Source: Enchytraeus crypticus (Eukaryota; Annelida; Clitellata; Enchytraeida; Enchytraeidae). From it: a DNA stretch of 64,000 bases. Positions 29,736 to 43,848 of the stretch are shown here, piece after piece (within the stretch, counting starts at the first letter, position 1; every line of letters begins with the position of its first letter). A model generated the notes under the pieces. The model made no database searches and was not told the origin of the DNA. It worked only from the letters and a program-made list of their open reading frames with translations. The stretch spans positions 221,001-285,000 of the forward strand of contig CAJHZI010000475.1 of NCBI GenBank assembly GCA_905160935.1, given 5' to 3'. A program made the position numbers and the translations under genes.

Positions 29736-32700
29736 GAAAAATCCATGACAATATTGAGCACTCATGATAACATACGCTCTACGGTAACATTCAGATACGA
29801 CGATGCCGTCAGTTTAGTTCCGTCCTCCAACTTCCTTATAACGTCACAGCCGAACTCTCCAGCGTCGTCCCTGATAACATCTCGCACGGTCAGTCGTTCT
29901 CCGGTGTCATCCACGTCGTATCGTTCGTCCTTGAACACCCCGGTCAAGGTCAGGGGCTGACCGTTGTGAGTCCAGTCCAATCTCGCCTCCACACCCGAAG
30001 GACCCTCCACATCACATCTCAGCTCCAGGTCCTCGCCTACAGTGAAGGAATCGTTGCCCGTTGAGTTAGAAGTCAGCGTCGCTGTGAAGTTCTCTAGAGA
30101 AGTTTATAATAGCAACAACAAAATGTTCAACAATTGGATTAAATCGATCTTGATATTAGTTCATAATGAGCGCCAATGGTTAATATAAGAAGTGAATATT
30201 TGTTCCAATATAAAGGTATTTCAATGATTTTGCAAATTCAACGTATATCAGACAAACCTTGAATTCGCCACCTCTCAAAGCTAAGAAAACTTAATATTTT
30301 AACAATAGATTTTTAAAGTGCTAAGTCCATCACTAAATTATTTTCAAAATCGTTGAGTAATTTGAATTTAGTATTTGAAATTGTAAAGTGACCGGGTACT
30401 TTAATTTATTCCCTATTCTTCCAGGCGGTGACCCGGTGATAAATTCATACAACATGAATTAAGTCGTCTGAAATTCATTTAATAAGATCCTGCTTTCAAT
30501 TTTTGGATAAAGAAAATAAAATTTAACTGTAATGCCTAAGTCGTTCGTGATAAGAACTACAACGAGGAAATATTGAAGGAACTATTGTAGATAATACACG
30601 CTACAATGATTTCGACAAAATACTGTACAATGGCATACTCTTAATAGCGTAGGGGTACCGTCATAAAGTTTTAATTGACAGATCCTGAGGTGAATTGAAC
30701 TCTAGTGGGTTCGAATCCCAGCCGCGCTGATCTGACAGTAAAATCTCGGACATTCACTGGACTGGTTTTACGGAAAATGATCTAAATTGCCTAACGGTTT
30801 AAACATGTGGTATTAAAAGTGATAGATATCAACAAATATTTCACTATAATGCGTGTTTACTTTACTTTACTTGTACTCTCTAAAGTCTAAAATACTACTT
30901 TTATTATTAATTAATTTAATAACTATTATTTTATGAAATCTGATGGCTAATGAAGAGATAAATATCCACCTACCTATTACTTTGATGTAGAACCTCTTAG
31001 CTGGTTTACCACCGAACCCATTCGATATCCTGCACTCGTAAACCGACGTGTCCTTGACCTCAGCTCTTCTGATGATGACATCATCGCCGTGAAGGATATG
31101 TTCGTAGTCCTGACGGAAAGGCTGACCATCTCTCCACCACGAGACCGTGGGTTCTGGAACACCTTGCCTGTCGCAGCGTATCGTCACCATCTGACCCACG
31201 AGGTACTCCTCGTGACTGTCCCTGGGTGACGTGAATCTGGCGGGAACTAGTCGGGCAATCAATTAGTTAAGTCATCATCATCGTCATCGTAATCATCGTC
31301 GTCGTCGTCATCATCATCATCATCATCATCATCATCGTCATCATCATCATCATCATCATCATCTTCCCTTAAATCCTAGATAAACCAGGGTCAGGATACG
31401 AATATATAGTTTGTCCATTCTTTTAAGTTTTAAAAGAATGGAACGGTTTTAAACGGTTTTTTATCAATCAGTTAAATAATCAAAAAATAAATTATTTGGC
31501 CGATATATCAAAGAATTAATCAATAAATCAACGATTTAATCAATAACTCAATGATTTAATAAAAAAATCAATGGATTAATAATAAATCAATGAATTAGTC
31601 GATAAGTAATCAATAATTAAATGATTTGGCAAATATGTCAAAGAATTAATCAATAAATCCATGATTTAATCGATAAATCAATGAATTAGTCAATGAACTA
31701 ATCAATAATTAAATTATTTGGCCAATATATCAAAGAATTAATCAGTAAATCAATGATTTAATCAATAACTCAATGATTTAATCAAAAAATCAATGAATTA
31801 AGCAATATTTGAATTAATCAACGGAAGGATGTCAATTGAACCAAATAACGTCAGGTACATTAGAGGAATACACACTTCAGTAATCAACGTGATCAGTAGT
31901 TGAATATTTAAATTAAATTAAATGGATTAATTAAATTGATTGATTCATCTAGGGATAAATTGCTCTAATTTAGAATGATTTTATAGAAAGAAATCAAAGG
32001 CAATATTAATAGCTGTATTTGTTTGCATAGCTAACTGCTGAAAACATGTTCACACGAAACTACATGTTCGCAATTTAATAAATATCTACAAGAAATATAC
32101 ATGTATGTTTACAAGCAATGTAATTTCATTGAATGATAAAAATAAAAAACAGATCTCTACGAGATTAAAAAAGAGATTGAGTAGACCACGAACATTGAAA
32201 GGATGAAGAGTTCGAATAGATTGAGATGTTTATGTAGAAAAATCGAAAAGCTTGAGAAGATGATTTAGCTGATAAATGGATAATGACAATGCATAATTAA
32301 CATGTGTAGGCCTAAATGAAACCATGCATACTGGCATCTATTGATTGATCTTACCATTGACGCTGAAGACGTATGACTGAATTTGATGCCCGTGTCTACA
32401 CGTGTACATGGCAGCGTGTGAGGTGGAGACGTTGATCAGCTCCAGACCCCTGCGAGTGATCCTGAATCCCTCATCCGTGGAGTTACCATCCATCTCCAGG
32501 CTAGAACCATCACAAGTAGACCCTAGCAGACCCTATAGTGGAACTTAGTGGGTCTAGTAGACCCCAGTGGGTCCTAGCAGACTCTATTGGGTCCTAGCAG
32601 ACCCTAGTAGACACCAGTAGACCCTCGTAGACTCTAGTGGGGCTTAGCAGACCCTAGTGGGTCCTATTAGACTCCAGTGGACACTAGTAGACCCTAGTGG

Positions 32701-35700
32701 GCCCTAGTAGACTCCAGTGGACACTAGTAGACTCTCGTGGGTCCTAACAGACCCTAGTGTACACTAGTAGACCCTCTTAGACTCTAGTGGGTCCTAGTAG
32801 TCCCCAGTGGGTCCTAGCAGACTCCAGTGGACACTAGTAGACCCTAGTAGTCCCTAGTAGACCCTAGTGGACCCTAATAGACCCCAGTGAGCCCTATAGT
32901 AGACTCTAGTAGACCCTAGTGGGTCCTAGTAGACCATAGTAGACCCTATAGTAGACCCTAGAGTAGACCCTAGTGGGCCTTAGTAAACCCTAGTAACGTT
33001 TACTTTGCGTTTTACCCTAGCGGGTTTTATTAGACTCTAATAGACATTAGTGGGTCCTAGAGGGCCCTAGTAGACCCTAGTAGTCACTACATAGATAGCT
33101 GTTTATATTATGTTTAGATAGCTAATCAGTGGCATGATGGTTGAGTGACCGCTATCGGATCAGTAGGTTGTACAAGGTTCATTTTCAAGGCTTGGCCGTC
33201 ACTGACTTCCTTTCTAGAAGTGAAACAGACGTTAAGATCCGTTTTTATCTATGCTTGAAATGACCCATAGTGCTCAATATTTTCGTGGACAACAGTAGCT
33301 ATCTAATATTGTTGTTGTTGTTATTTTATCTGCGCAGCCACCAGCAGTTTGAGGTCCTGATTGAGGCTTCAGATCTGGATAAAATTTTCCAAATCCCAAT
33401 AAATTTTCAACCTAAATTTCGTTCCTGGCTCGAATTAGACAGCAAGAAATAAAACACAATATTTTATAAACAGAAAATTGTATAAAATTAACTATTGCAA
33501 CAAACAGAAACTTTAATCTTACTTGTCCTTAAACCAGGTGACGTCATCGTTCCTATGAGAACGAGTTTGACAAGTGGGTAGAATGCTTGACTCACCTTCC
33601 ACTGCAGACACCTGAGGTACCGTGTACAAACCGTAGTTAGGCTGCTCCTCTACAAGCATTAATCAATCAATCAATCAATAAGAATTCAACGTCCGGTTCC
33701 TCGCCATAGGGCAATGTCAGTGACGTCTCTTTATTAAAGATTAGCATTACCAGTAGAGCATGGGCTAGTGACTCTATGCGAAATCCTTAGAATCCTAAAA
33801 TAATTCAGATACATTATTACAGACAATATTTTATTACTTCAGTGTATGGTGGACTAACTTAGTTCTGATAAACGTTTAGAATTTTATTTAAAACCTTGTC
33901 TTATTATCATAACGGTTGTGATTATTCGGAAGGCGAAACGTTATGGATAGAGCTGAGTTTAACGTCAGTTTCCAAACATGAAAGGATAGCAGTGTCGCTG
34001 GAATGATACGAATGAATATTTACGGCCTTTGCTTTCCTATGAGCGGTTCCATAGGCAGTTGAAGACCTATCTTTTCCATTTCTCTTTTCCTTCCAGTGCC
34101 ATGAGCAAGAAACTTGTGCCTAAACCTCCTTTTCTTTAATTCCCCTTACTTTGGACTGATTATCTGGATTTTGGAATTTGCTCCGTTTTTGAACCTTCTT
34201 TATGCTCGCCGGCTTGATTTTGTCTCAATAGTGCTCGGTGTTGTCATTGATGACTCTAATTGTTGTTATATTATATGATCTCATTTGTTCCGCGTTGTTA
34301 CTCTTCCTCAGTGGGATACAAATCCGGCTATTTTGCTATGAGTTTCATAGTTAGTAAAGTAGCAATATTTCGTAAATATACATGAATAAACAGAGCGTTT
34401 AGTTAAACGGAGAACAAAATTAATATCAGTATTTTATGGCGAATAAATAAAGAGTTGGCTGATGTAAGAATTTAGACTAGCCTAATTATTTCTGTCGCTA
34501 CCACTAGATAGAACAATGAATTATTTTAAAATAAGCTGTAAAATCCAAAAATTAATATTCCAATAACTCAAACGCTCTCCATTTCCAAACCAGTTAGAAA
34601 CCAGTATCAGTGTAAGCCCAAGCTGCAGAAAGCAGAACTAACCGGCTTGATCCGGTTGTAAGCAGATTGTACCGCACGAGCCGGCCTGGCAACACTTAGC
34701 GGACCCGTCACAGTCAGAGTCTGAGTTACATTCTCTTGAACATCGTCTTGCTCTTCTCACCAAACGCTTTGCTAAAGTAGGGCAGTGACCGGGTTTTTCT
34801 GCAGCTACATTAAGGAAAAAGTATAATATTTACTCTTTACTTTTTAAATTGAAGCAACAAAGAATTCAATTACCATATAAACACCCTTACAATGAAATTC
34901 ACGTTATTATAAAACACATGGATATCATTAAAAACCGTTGCAAGGTAGTTGAAACCTTGAAGAGAAACGAAAATCTTCTGAACTTGATGTAAGAGAAATC
35001 ATAATAGAACCGCAATATATAATCAACAAATGAAGGTCATAATGGATGTCTTCAAGGCGAACTATGCTAACATTACTTAAGACAACAATGCACAATGCAT
35101 TTCATGGTAACAATGCAATGCATTTGTTACAATGCAATGCATTGTTACAATGGACTGACTGGCCGGATTTTGGAATTGGAAATAAATGCATTGCAGTTAC
35201 TTTGAACTGATTGTCTGGATTTTGGCATTTGCACCGTTTTTGGACCTTCTTTTTGCTCGCCGGCTTGATTATGTCTCAATAGTGCTCGATGTTGCCATTG
35301 ATGACTGTAGTACTCTAATTGTTGTTATGTTATGTTATGTTAAGTTATGTTATGTTATGTTAACAACAGATAACCTGGTGAAAATACGGGATTAATGCAG
35401 ATCATGCCACAAGACTGAGCGGGACAACATTTAGCCACTCCCTCACAGTCAGAGTCGACCCCACATTCTCGAGAGCACCGCCGTGATCGAGCAATGACAT
35501 CTGAGAAACTTTGAGCCTCGGAGGGGCACTGGCCTGCCTTCTCTTCTACAGTTAATTAATTAATGAATTATATTGATATAGCTAATAACAATAATAATAA
35601 AGGTTCAACGTCCCTTTCCTCATCCAGGGATGATGTCAAGGACGTCAACAGAAGGCAGATGAGGAAGGCAACGAGAAACCATCTCAGAAGCCATACTTTT

Positions 35701-36218
35701 CCCAAGCTATAGGCTACATAAGGTATGGATAAGGCATAGACTTTGTGAAGGGATTAACTTGTTGATCTAAGGAGTGCTCTTATAGAGCGAGAAAGCAGAT
35801 TTTGAGTATGAATATGTACCTAGAAAATGCCACTTGGCAGTGCATTGAAGAAGAAGCTTTATGTAGCATTGTAATGAAATAATGAATTAATTATTTATAA
35901 TTACACACTACAGAAGACGGCAATTTAAAATCATCTAACAACAGCATCAGGGACCTATTTAAAAATTAATCACATTTTCACTTGTTTGGTTTTATTTTAT
36001 TAATTTTGAAGATGTCCTGTTACTGTTTATCAACTTAAAATTAATTTGTCACCTTGGAACAGCTACTGGTTTTTTCACGTTTCGAATTATATTAAATGAG
36101 TATAAAAGTTAAATGCATAACATGTGCCTAATTCTATGCAGCAAACAAAATCTTATTTGCTTGCTACCTACAAATCAATGTAGTATGCATAGACAAAGAG
36201 AGAGAGAGAGAGAGAGAG

Positions 36219-36271
<53 letters not shown>

Positions 36272-37073
36272 GAGCGAGAGAGGTAGAGACAGAGAGATAG
36301 AGACATAGAGTCAAAGAGAAGAGAGAGAGAGAAAGTGAGAATGTTGAGTAAACAGATAGAGATCCATAGAGACATACTTAGACGACAGGCAGGCCTAGGT
36401 TCAGGACATGGAAAGGTCTGACATTGGACCTCTTCCACATAGCATTCCATGTGGCTAGGACATTGATGAGACTAAATACAAAGATCAATCAATTAAACAC
36501 ATCAGTTGGTCAGTAAATCATATCAATCAATCAGTCACTTAGATCAATAAATCAATAAATTAACCAATCAGATTACTAAATAAGATCAATCAATCAAACC
36601 GACCTAATCAGTCAATCTGATCAATAATTAATCTGCAAACTGATTAATCAATTATCTCGACTATCTCCATCAATTACCAATCACAAACAGCAATATAAAT
36701 AAACAGATACAACAGAGACATAGACAGATGTCTAACCTCACAAGGGCTGTAACAAGGACACAGATACAGACAGAGATAGAGAGACAGATACGACAGATAC
36801 ATAGACAGATGTCTAACCTCACAAGGACTGTAACAACGACACAGATACAGGCAGAGATAGAGAGAGAGAAACAGATACAACATAGACAGATGTCTAACCT
36901 CACAAGGACTGTAACATTGACAGCGATGACACCCATCAGAACCCTTGACGTAACCGTACGGGCAGCTGAGTCCACACTCCAGGGCAGCACAGTGCCTCGA
37001 GGCAGAGGCTGCGTGTAGACATCATCATCATCATCATCATCGTCATCGTCATCGTCGTCATCATCGTCATCAT

Positions 37074-37134
<61 letters not shown>

Positions 37135-38285
37135 GTTTGAAGAGGGTTGTTGAAGAATTGACCAACCGGTGAATGCAAGTGCTGTAGAAGGCGACTAAAT
37201 CACTAAGATCAATACCAACCTCAGAAAGGGCATTCCGTTGGTGCCTAGGCTCCAGAAATTGCTACAAAAATTTAAACGAATGTAAAAGTCTCAAATAGGG
37301 GATTGGCTGGTGGTGTGGTGTTGGACAGAGAGGATTTGGGACAGTCTATTTGTATCACGACCCTGGTTAAACTAGGATTCAAGAGAGGATGATGATGATG
37401 ATGATGATGGTGATTAAACATACCTTTTGAACAAAGAGCAATGCAGTCGTCATAGCTATGGAAGTTGTTAGCGTTACCATCACAACCTCCATAGTAGAAC
37501 GCTACGCAGTCACTCGCTTCTTGTTTGAAGTGATACCTGAGAGAGAGAAAGAACTATATTTATTTTTTCGAAACACTCAAAATATACAGTGACATGCACA
37601 AACAAGGCCGTCAAAGAGGTCACAAGTAACCTATCTAGTTGACGACCCCTCCATCTTACACATTGACAAGTAACTAGGCGAACGAAATAAACATGCAAAT
37701 TGCATGTTTGCATGATGCAATACAAGTAAAAGAAATTCTAGTAGATAAAGATTGAAATAATAACAACAGGAATTAAAAAGAGAATAACGCCGATACAGAG
37801 AATCACTACAGAGAAACATAGAACTATACAGAAACATACAGTAGCACGTAATTAGTTCAAATTTGAAACTTAATAAAAATTCTACAAATAATTAAACAAG
37901 ATAGCCCAGTATATGATCTCAGTATACCTGATCTCGTAGTCAAAGCACGGCCCCCCAACCACCGGCTCAAAACAATCGAGGGGGTCGTACACCCTGCGTA
38001 CCTGCCCCCCACTCGATATTTCACCGCCCCCGCAGGCGCTGTAGCAGTCTGCAGGCGTAGCAAAGTTGTTACCGTTTCCGTTACAACCTCCGTAGATGAA
38101 GGGCCGACACTCGGAAGAGTCAGGGTCGTAGTGGTAGCGAAGAATCTCAGCAAAGCAGGAGCCACGATTGCGAGGAAGCCCGCAAACAGCTGAGTATAGG
38201 GATAATATATTAATAATAATAATAATAATAAGATAATATAATAATCTCTGACATCATCCTTGGATGAGGAAACAGACGTTAAACC

Positions 38286-38332
<47 letters not shown>

Positions 38333-39747
38333 TATTCTTATTATTATTATACACTGTAGCTACAGCTGAGTATATAGAAAGTGACGTCAGCATCGGACGA
38401 GCCCAGGATTTGAACCCCGCACCTAATGATCCGCGGTCGAGTATCTTACCGCAGTAGATAGCACATTGAAGATAGTGTAATCTGAAGTAGGCCTATGGAA
38501 TATTGAATCAATATTAAAAGTTACTAAACAATGAATCCAAATCAAAAATTTCAAAACGAGACAATTCGTATTATCATAGATAAACAAATCAGTCACTTCG
38601 TATTTATCTACCTTCAGCAGCTGTGGGAGGAGCTACGACTGCGTTCTCTCCTCTCATTGGCTGCTCACAAGTTTGTTGACATTCGCTTAGCGAATAGAAG
38701 TTGTTGGAATTCCCGCCACAGCCGCCGTAAATAAAGTGTCGACACGCCCCCGCTGTGACGTCATAGTACCAACGCCTCTGGTCGGCTGAACAAGGACCTA
38801 CTTCTCTTTCTAGCTTGCATCGAGCCGTGTCTAAAAACAGAAATGTGCTGCAGTAAACATACAAAAATTCAGTAATCTCCATATATACATACAGGAACTG
38901 TAGAAATATAATATAAACGACGTCCCTGACATTGCCTTTTGGAGAGGAACCGGACGTTAAATCGTTGTTTATTTTATTTTATTTATTTATTTATTTATAA
39001 AGCAGTTGGATGGCTGTGTTACTGACACACTTGTCTGAGAAGTAATAGCATACCAGATTGAATGCTAAATGAACTGCCTTTGAAACAAAATTGCGATACA
39101 GAAACTGGCATTAAATCGTATTTAAAATTAATTACATTATTGATTATATTATTGGATGCGAAAGTTGGACGCTAAAAAAGGCGGATAGAAGGAGAATCGA
39201 CGCTTTCGAGCTTTGGTGTTGGAGGCGCGTGTTACGAGTCCCGTGGACGGCTAAAGTTAACAATAGAGATGTGCTAGATCGAATAAAACCAAGTATTTCT
39301 CTTGAAGGGAAGATCACAAAGCAAAGGTTGTCATACTTTGGACATGTCATGCGAGCGAGTTCAATTGAGAAATAAATTATGCTAGGACAGGTCAGTGGAA
39401 AAAGGAGGAAAGGTCGTCAAAGAACGCGTTGGCTTGATACTGTAGAATTTGACCTCAACACCAGCATAGCGGATTTGAGGGAGACAGTAAGAAATCGTGA
39501 TACATGGAGACAGTGTCCAAGAGTCGGCTTCAACTGAATGGACAATCATCACATCATCACATTATTGATATTATATAACTACAATGCTAATACTAGTAGC
39601 AATAATTAGATTGTTATTGTCGTCAATGACAACCACAACCAAAACCAGAATGACTATTAAAATAGGTCCAATAGCGCTTAAATCCATTAACCAAAAAATC
39701 AGTCCGAAGTATTTATTGATTGTTAAAAAACGTAAACTAACTTAACG

Positions 39748-39786
<39 letters not shown>

Positions 39787-39803
39787 CTATAAATATATAT
39801 AGA

Positions 39804-39852
<49 letters not shown>

Positions 39853-39989
39853 TCTATATATACTGTATATATATATATATATTATACATATATATACACG
39901 TATATAGGCCTATATATATATATATTATACATATACATGTATATGCACGTATATAGGCCTATATATATATTATACATATATATATACAC

Positions 39990-40043
<54 letters not shown>

Positions 40044-43000
40044 CATACAATACAATTATAAGCGAAGTTCTACCGGATTCGATGAGAACGGTAGGCCTGA
40101 TAGGTCTGGACTCGGTGGACGATCCCACTGGAACCCGGGACCCTGTAACCGGATGACCGGTGGAGAGCTGGGACGAGCCCCTGGTAGCCTCTGAGCTCCT
40201 CTGCTCTCCACAAGTTTGCTGACACAGCTGCTCTGAGAGGAACCTGTTCCTGTTTCCTTCACAGCCTCCATAGGCGAATCTCTGACAACGACCTTGACCC
40301 TGGTCGTAGTACCAGCGCAGCATAGGCCTCTGACAGGGCCCGGGGTCCTTGGGCTGGTGACAAACATCTGAGAAATAGTAAACAACGATAGATAGTGCGC
40401 TCATGATAACATCTGAAGCCATGGCTGGAACCGGTGTCGAGGCCGGTAAGATACTCGACCGCGGATCAGTATGTTCGAGGTTCAAATCCTGGGCTCGCCC
40501 GTCACTGACGCCGCTTTCGAGTGAGGAAACTGACGTTAACTTTGTACATTTATCTAGTTACTAGTTAAACATAAAATGGAATGTCCTTTGTCTTGTAGAC
40601 ATCCTAGGCACGGTAAGCCACTAAAATGATGCTGTGATAATGCACGACAACACCTAGCTATATATTGGACGGTGTCCTTATATTGTGAGGTTACACTGTA
40701 GGAGGAACTACATCAGATTACAAAGTAAAAAACTGATGAATGGTAACAGAGCGTAGTGATTTGTTAATGGTAATTACAAATTTGTATACTGAATTTCAAA
40801 ATGAGCAAATATCAATATCGCGACGTTATAATGTTATCACTTTGTAATCAATCAGTCAATCATCAAAATCTTCCCATGAATCACAATTCAACAAGGGTTA
40901 AATTCCTTAATTTAAGTAACTTTAATTCCGACTTAAAAATGCTTCGCCATTGTAATATCTTACGATCAATCAATCAAAGAGTGACAAATTTAGAATTCAT
41001 CTTAATTCACATACAAATCCCATACGTCATTTGACCATTGGGTGGAGCCATTGTGATGTCTGTAAGATACTCGACCGCGGATGTGTAAGTGCGGGGTTCA
41101 AATCCTGGGCTCGCCCGTCACTGACAGCGCTTTCGAGCTATTAAAATGACGTTAACTCTGGCTGACTTTATCAGCTTTTTACCATTAGTCGCTGAACCTG
41201 TTAGAAATTAGACCAACGTTTTACAGCTCTAACAAAATTAGAATTAGATTCTCGACGACCGTAACCTGTGCTAGCAGAAGCGACAACGGTCGTACTTGTT
41301 GCCCTCGTTGTTGTTGGTGTTGTTGTTGTTGGAGGGTTACCACATCGTTTCTCGCACTCTTCTTCAGTGGAAAACCTGTTCTCGTTACCATCACATCCAC
41401 CGAACCAGAACCTGGAGCAGGCGCTGATGGAGACGTCGTAGAACCACTGGACGCTATAGTCATCACAGGAGCCTGCGTCCCTGGGTAGGGTGCAGATGTC
41501 TGTCGTCAATCAATCAATCAATCAATCAGTCAGTCAATCAATCAATCAATTAATCAATCGATCGATCGATCGATCAATCAATCAGCCAGAATTATTCTGT
41601 CAGTCATTAAGTCAATCAGTCAAGCGATCAATCAACCAATCAGTCAATCAATCAATCATTCAATCAATCAATCATTCAATTAGTCAATCAATCAATCTAT
41701 CAGTCAATGAATGAGTGAATAAATAAATAAATCTATCAGGCAATCAATAAATCAATAAGTCAGTCAATCAATTAAGCAATCAACCAGTCATATCAATGTT
41801 TCAGCTAATATATTAATTAAGTTAAATTAAACTATTAATCAAGCCTTACCACGAGCCGAACAGCCTTGTCTGAAATTTCGCTGAAAAATTTTCAAAAGCC
41901 AGAACAAATTGGAGTTACTTAAATAGGGACGCTTTACTGTTGTACTGTACATGTAGGTTACTAGTAGGTTACATGTAGGTTTGAGAATAGTTTCTATATT
42001 CATATTATATATGCTCAGAATTACACACCCGTATCACTCGTGGTGTAAACGTATGATTAAAGCACTAATAGTGATTGATAGACGAAACTAGAGGCGTTGG
42101 AAATGTGTTTTTGGAGAAGAATGGAGAAGATTAGCTGGACTCAAAAGGTTACAAATGAGGAAGTTCTGGAGAGAGTTGGTATAGATAGACAGTTGATAAT
42201 TGCATTAAGAAACTGGAAAAAGAGTTGGATATGACACATTCTAATGAGGGAAAGCCTATTAAAAGAGGTCATAGAAGGTAGAATAGAAGGAAAATGAGGC
42301 AGAGGCAGGCCGAGATTAGGTATGTTAGATGATTTAAAGACCCACTCATATGTAAACATGAAGAGGAAAGCTGAGGACAGAGAAGAGTGGAGGCGTTGTA
42401 TACCATGAACCTGCCAGTAGGCAGTGCACTAAGAGAGAGAGAGAGAGATTGCTGGCATCTTACCCACGGGCTGTTTGGCATTGCAGGACTTGCGGCAGGC
42501 GAGCTCAGTATCAAATCTATTTCCATTTCCTTCACATCCACCGTACACAAACTGTTTGCACAGTCCGTCAGAACTGTCGTAGTGCCAGCGCTCAAAGTAA
42601 GCCCTGCATGGGCCTGCGTCCACCGGTTGAGCACACACATCTCCCGCGGCTTCCTTCAACTTCTCGCCGACAGATTTTCCGCAAGCTGCTTTACACAGTT
42701 CTTCCGTCTCGAATCTGTTTCCATTTCCATCGCAACCGCCGTAGACGAATTTTTTGCAGCTGCCCGAAGTTTTGTCGAAGTACCAAGAGATAAAGGCAGC
42801 CTTGCATGGGCCCGTTTCTGGAGCGAGGGTACACACTGCGCATGCGCATCATTAGAAATGGTTTTATTTATTAATAGTTAGAGTTAATGAGCATAGTTAT
42901 TTAATATTATTTTTGGTTAGTAATTATATACAGTTATTTTCTCTATATACTTGAGATTAAAGATACGTGCAGCCCACGATTGGTCTATTCTTCAGCAATT

Positions 43001-43807
43001 CGGGCAAAACACAGATGTCCTATCGATAGTCTATCAGATGTATCTAATAAAATATTCATAAAATAATAAATTAACTTTCCTTGTATTATCACAACGATAC
43101 TAAAACGACTAATACAATGTCAGGGTAAATATCTCTTAAAGTGCCTTTGGGCATAAAACTGTTTTAGCTCACCATTAGCGACGGGTAGAGTGCATCGCTG
43201 TTGACAAGCCTCTAGACTTCTGAAATTGTTCTCGTTGCCAAGACAGCCTCCATATGTGAAAGGTCTGCAGATTTTGTTAGAAGAGTCATAGAACCACCGC
43301 TGATGCTGCCCTCGGCACGGGCCAGGCATGTACGGCTGATTGCACATATCTAGAAGAAATAGTTAGAGTGCTGCCGTCGGTCATGACACTTTTTGTTTGT
43401 CATATCTGTCTTTATACGTGTAAATGTATGCACGTAAAATCTATGGAGAGTCAGCTATGAATGAATGAGTTCAGTTTACAATTCTGAGTGTCATTAATCT
43501 GCCTCAATAACTTTTTTAGGGTTGACGAGTGAAGCGAATAGTGGAAAAACCTGTAAAGCTCAAGTTAGGGGCTGTTTCATCTTTCGAAAGCGACATCGCT
43601 GACGGAAGCAACGGGTCCAGTACAAAAGCTCAGCACCAAAAGATTTGGTACTGAAAAAGAAGTGCTAATGTCTAGAAGGTTTATTAATCAAGAACTTAGT
43701 AAATAAAAGAAAGAACTAACTGATGAACTACAAATGAATGAGGGCACGAAAGAACGAAGGAATTCCATGAATGAATCAATGATTTAGCTAACAAATCAAT
43801 CAATCAG

Positions 43808-43848
<41 letters not shown>

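Noticed and set aside
33270..33452. 60-codon + strand ORF
   Set aside because: No family likeness and lies in a papilin intron; open frame is short enough to be chance.
33590..33600. GTGAGT donor inside the Ig1 first-half exon
   Set aside because: Using it would drop the Ig Cys and Trp; reading through keeps frame to GACAA|GTAAGA and the phase of the next exon.
36175..36450. Ser/Leu repeat ORF on the - strand
   Set aside because: Mostly (GA)n; only the first about 31 codons belong to a papilin exon.
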